Below are positions 13,636 to 13,785 of a stretch of DNA of 13,785 nucleotides, one piece after another. The stretch's first letter is position 1. Each line of letters begins with the position of its first letter. The notes beneath the pieces were generated by a model that saw nothing but the letters and a program-made list of their open reading frames with translations, ran no database searches and was not told the DNA's origin. A program made the translations under genes and the position numbers. The stretch comes from Methanoculleus marisnigri (GTDB taxonomy: Archaea; Halobacteriota; Methanomicrobia; Methanomicrobiales; Methanoculleaceae), in the NCBI GenBank assembly GCA_002503885.1, contig DASQ01000001.1, forward strand, positions 1 through 13,785, written 5' to 3'.

Positions 13636-13643
13636 CGGTTTTT
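13636..13643 (+). terminator. T run after the regulator gene
   Basis: Five T residues (13639-13643) lie just after the stop codon in a GC-rich context, a modest archaeal U-tract terminator. Confidence 0.4.
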
Positions 13644-13663
13644 CAGGCAGTTCGGGAGTCTCC

Positions 13664-13680
13664 CTGCCAGAATCTGGCAG
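13664..13680. repeat. inverted repeat downstream of the regulator
   Basis: CTGCCAG, a 3-base loop, then CTGGCAG: a perfect 7-bp stem. No T run follows. It could support termination or be a protein site. Confidence 0.45.
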
Positions 13681-13708
13681 AGAGGGGACGGTGCTTCCGG
13701 ATGACCGG

Positions 13709-13729
13709 GATTCATCAGTCCGATGAATC
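13709..13729. repeat. second inverted repeat near the window end
   Basis: GATTCATC (13709-13716) and GATGAATC (13722-13729) form a perfect 8-bp stem with a 5-base loop. It lies 28 bp after the previous hairpin and just upstream of a possible promoter (AATTAATG near 13741-13748), so it may be an operator for the next gene. Confidence 0.45.
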
Positions 13730-13778
13730 TTCATGGCCGCAATTAATGTCTACCTATCCGAGAGATCCTTGCACCACC

Positions 13779-13785
13779 ATGAGTC
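13779..13785 (+). CDS. possible start of a further gene, cut by window end
   Basis: An ATG seven bases before the end lies about 35 bp after the AT-rich AATTAATG, the right spacing for a short-leader archaeal message. There is no Shine-Dalgarno. Only two codons are visible, so nothing can be said about the product, and the gene may not exist. Confidence 0.15.

Overview
The window reads as chromosomal DNA of a methanogenic euryarchaeon, most likely of the order Methanomicrobiales (Methanoculleus-like). This rests on gene content and promoter style, not on a database search. The DNA is GC-rich, while the spacers carry archaeal TATA boxes and few bacterial-type promoters. The proteins include a geranylgeranyl reductase-family flavoprotein, a winged-helix/DUF1724 (FilR1-type) regulator, an HdrD-like iron-sulfur protein and an archaeal-type iron superoxide dismutase.

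Left part (1-3115), mobile region. The window opens inside the 3' end of a tnpB gene (3-263, +) that ends in a strong hairpin followed by GTAGTTGAC. Next is a membrane glycosyltransferase of the cellulose-synthase type (338-1882, -). A second, complete IS200/IS605-family element of the tnpB-only (IS1341) kind follows (about 1889-3115) with an intact TnpB nuclease (1972-3075, +). Its two ends carry near-identical 20-nt hairpins, and the right end closes with the same GTAGTTGAC as the first element. The left end lies only 7 bp from the glycosyltransferase start codon. It appears to have separated that gene from a consensus promoter at 3241-3252.

Middle part (3116-7811), plus-strand single genes. 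An iron superoxide dismutase (3426-4058) comes first, then a 432-bp spacer with a GC hairpin and a doubtful small ORF. Next are an HdrC-HdrB fusion protein (4491-5939) and a soluble PAS-GAF histidine kinase (6177-7781) with an excellent TATA box.

Right part (7833-12612), minus strand. It holds a MATE-family exporter, a stand-alone ATP-cone protein, a geranylgeranyl reductase-like flavoprotein, and a tight two-gene unit. That unit is a ComEC-like metallo-beta-lactamase lipoprotein with a lamin-tail domain, followed by DUF3006. Divergent from it is the DUF1724 regulator (12804-13634, +), and the window ends with two hairpins and perhaps the start of another gene.

No metabolic operon is visible. 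Most genes look individually transcribed, each with its own TATA box or poly-T terminator. The best candidates for something new are the RNA-guided nuclease elements with readable guide segments, the glycosyltransferase cut off from its promoter, the orphan HdrD-like protein, the surface nuclease-like lipoprotein unit, and two palindromes sharing a CCGATCGG core at two separate promoters.
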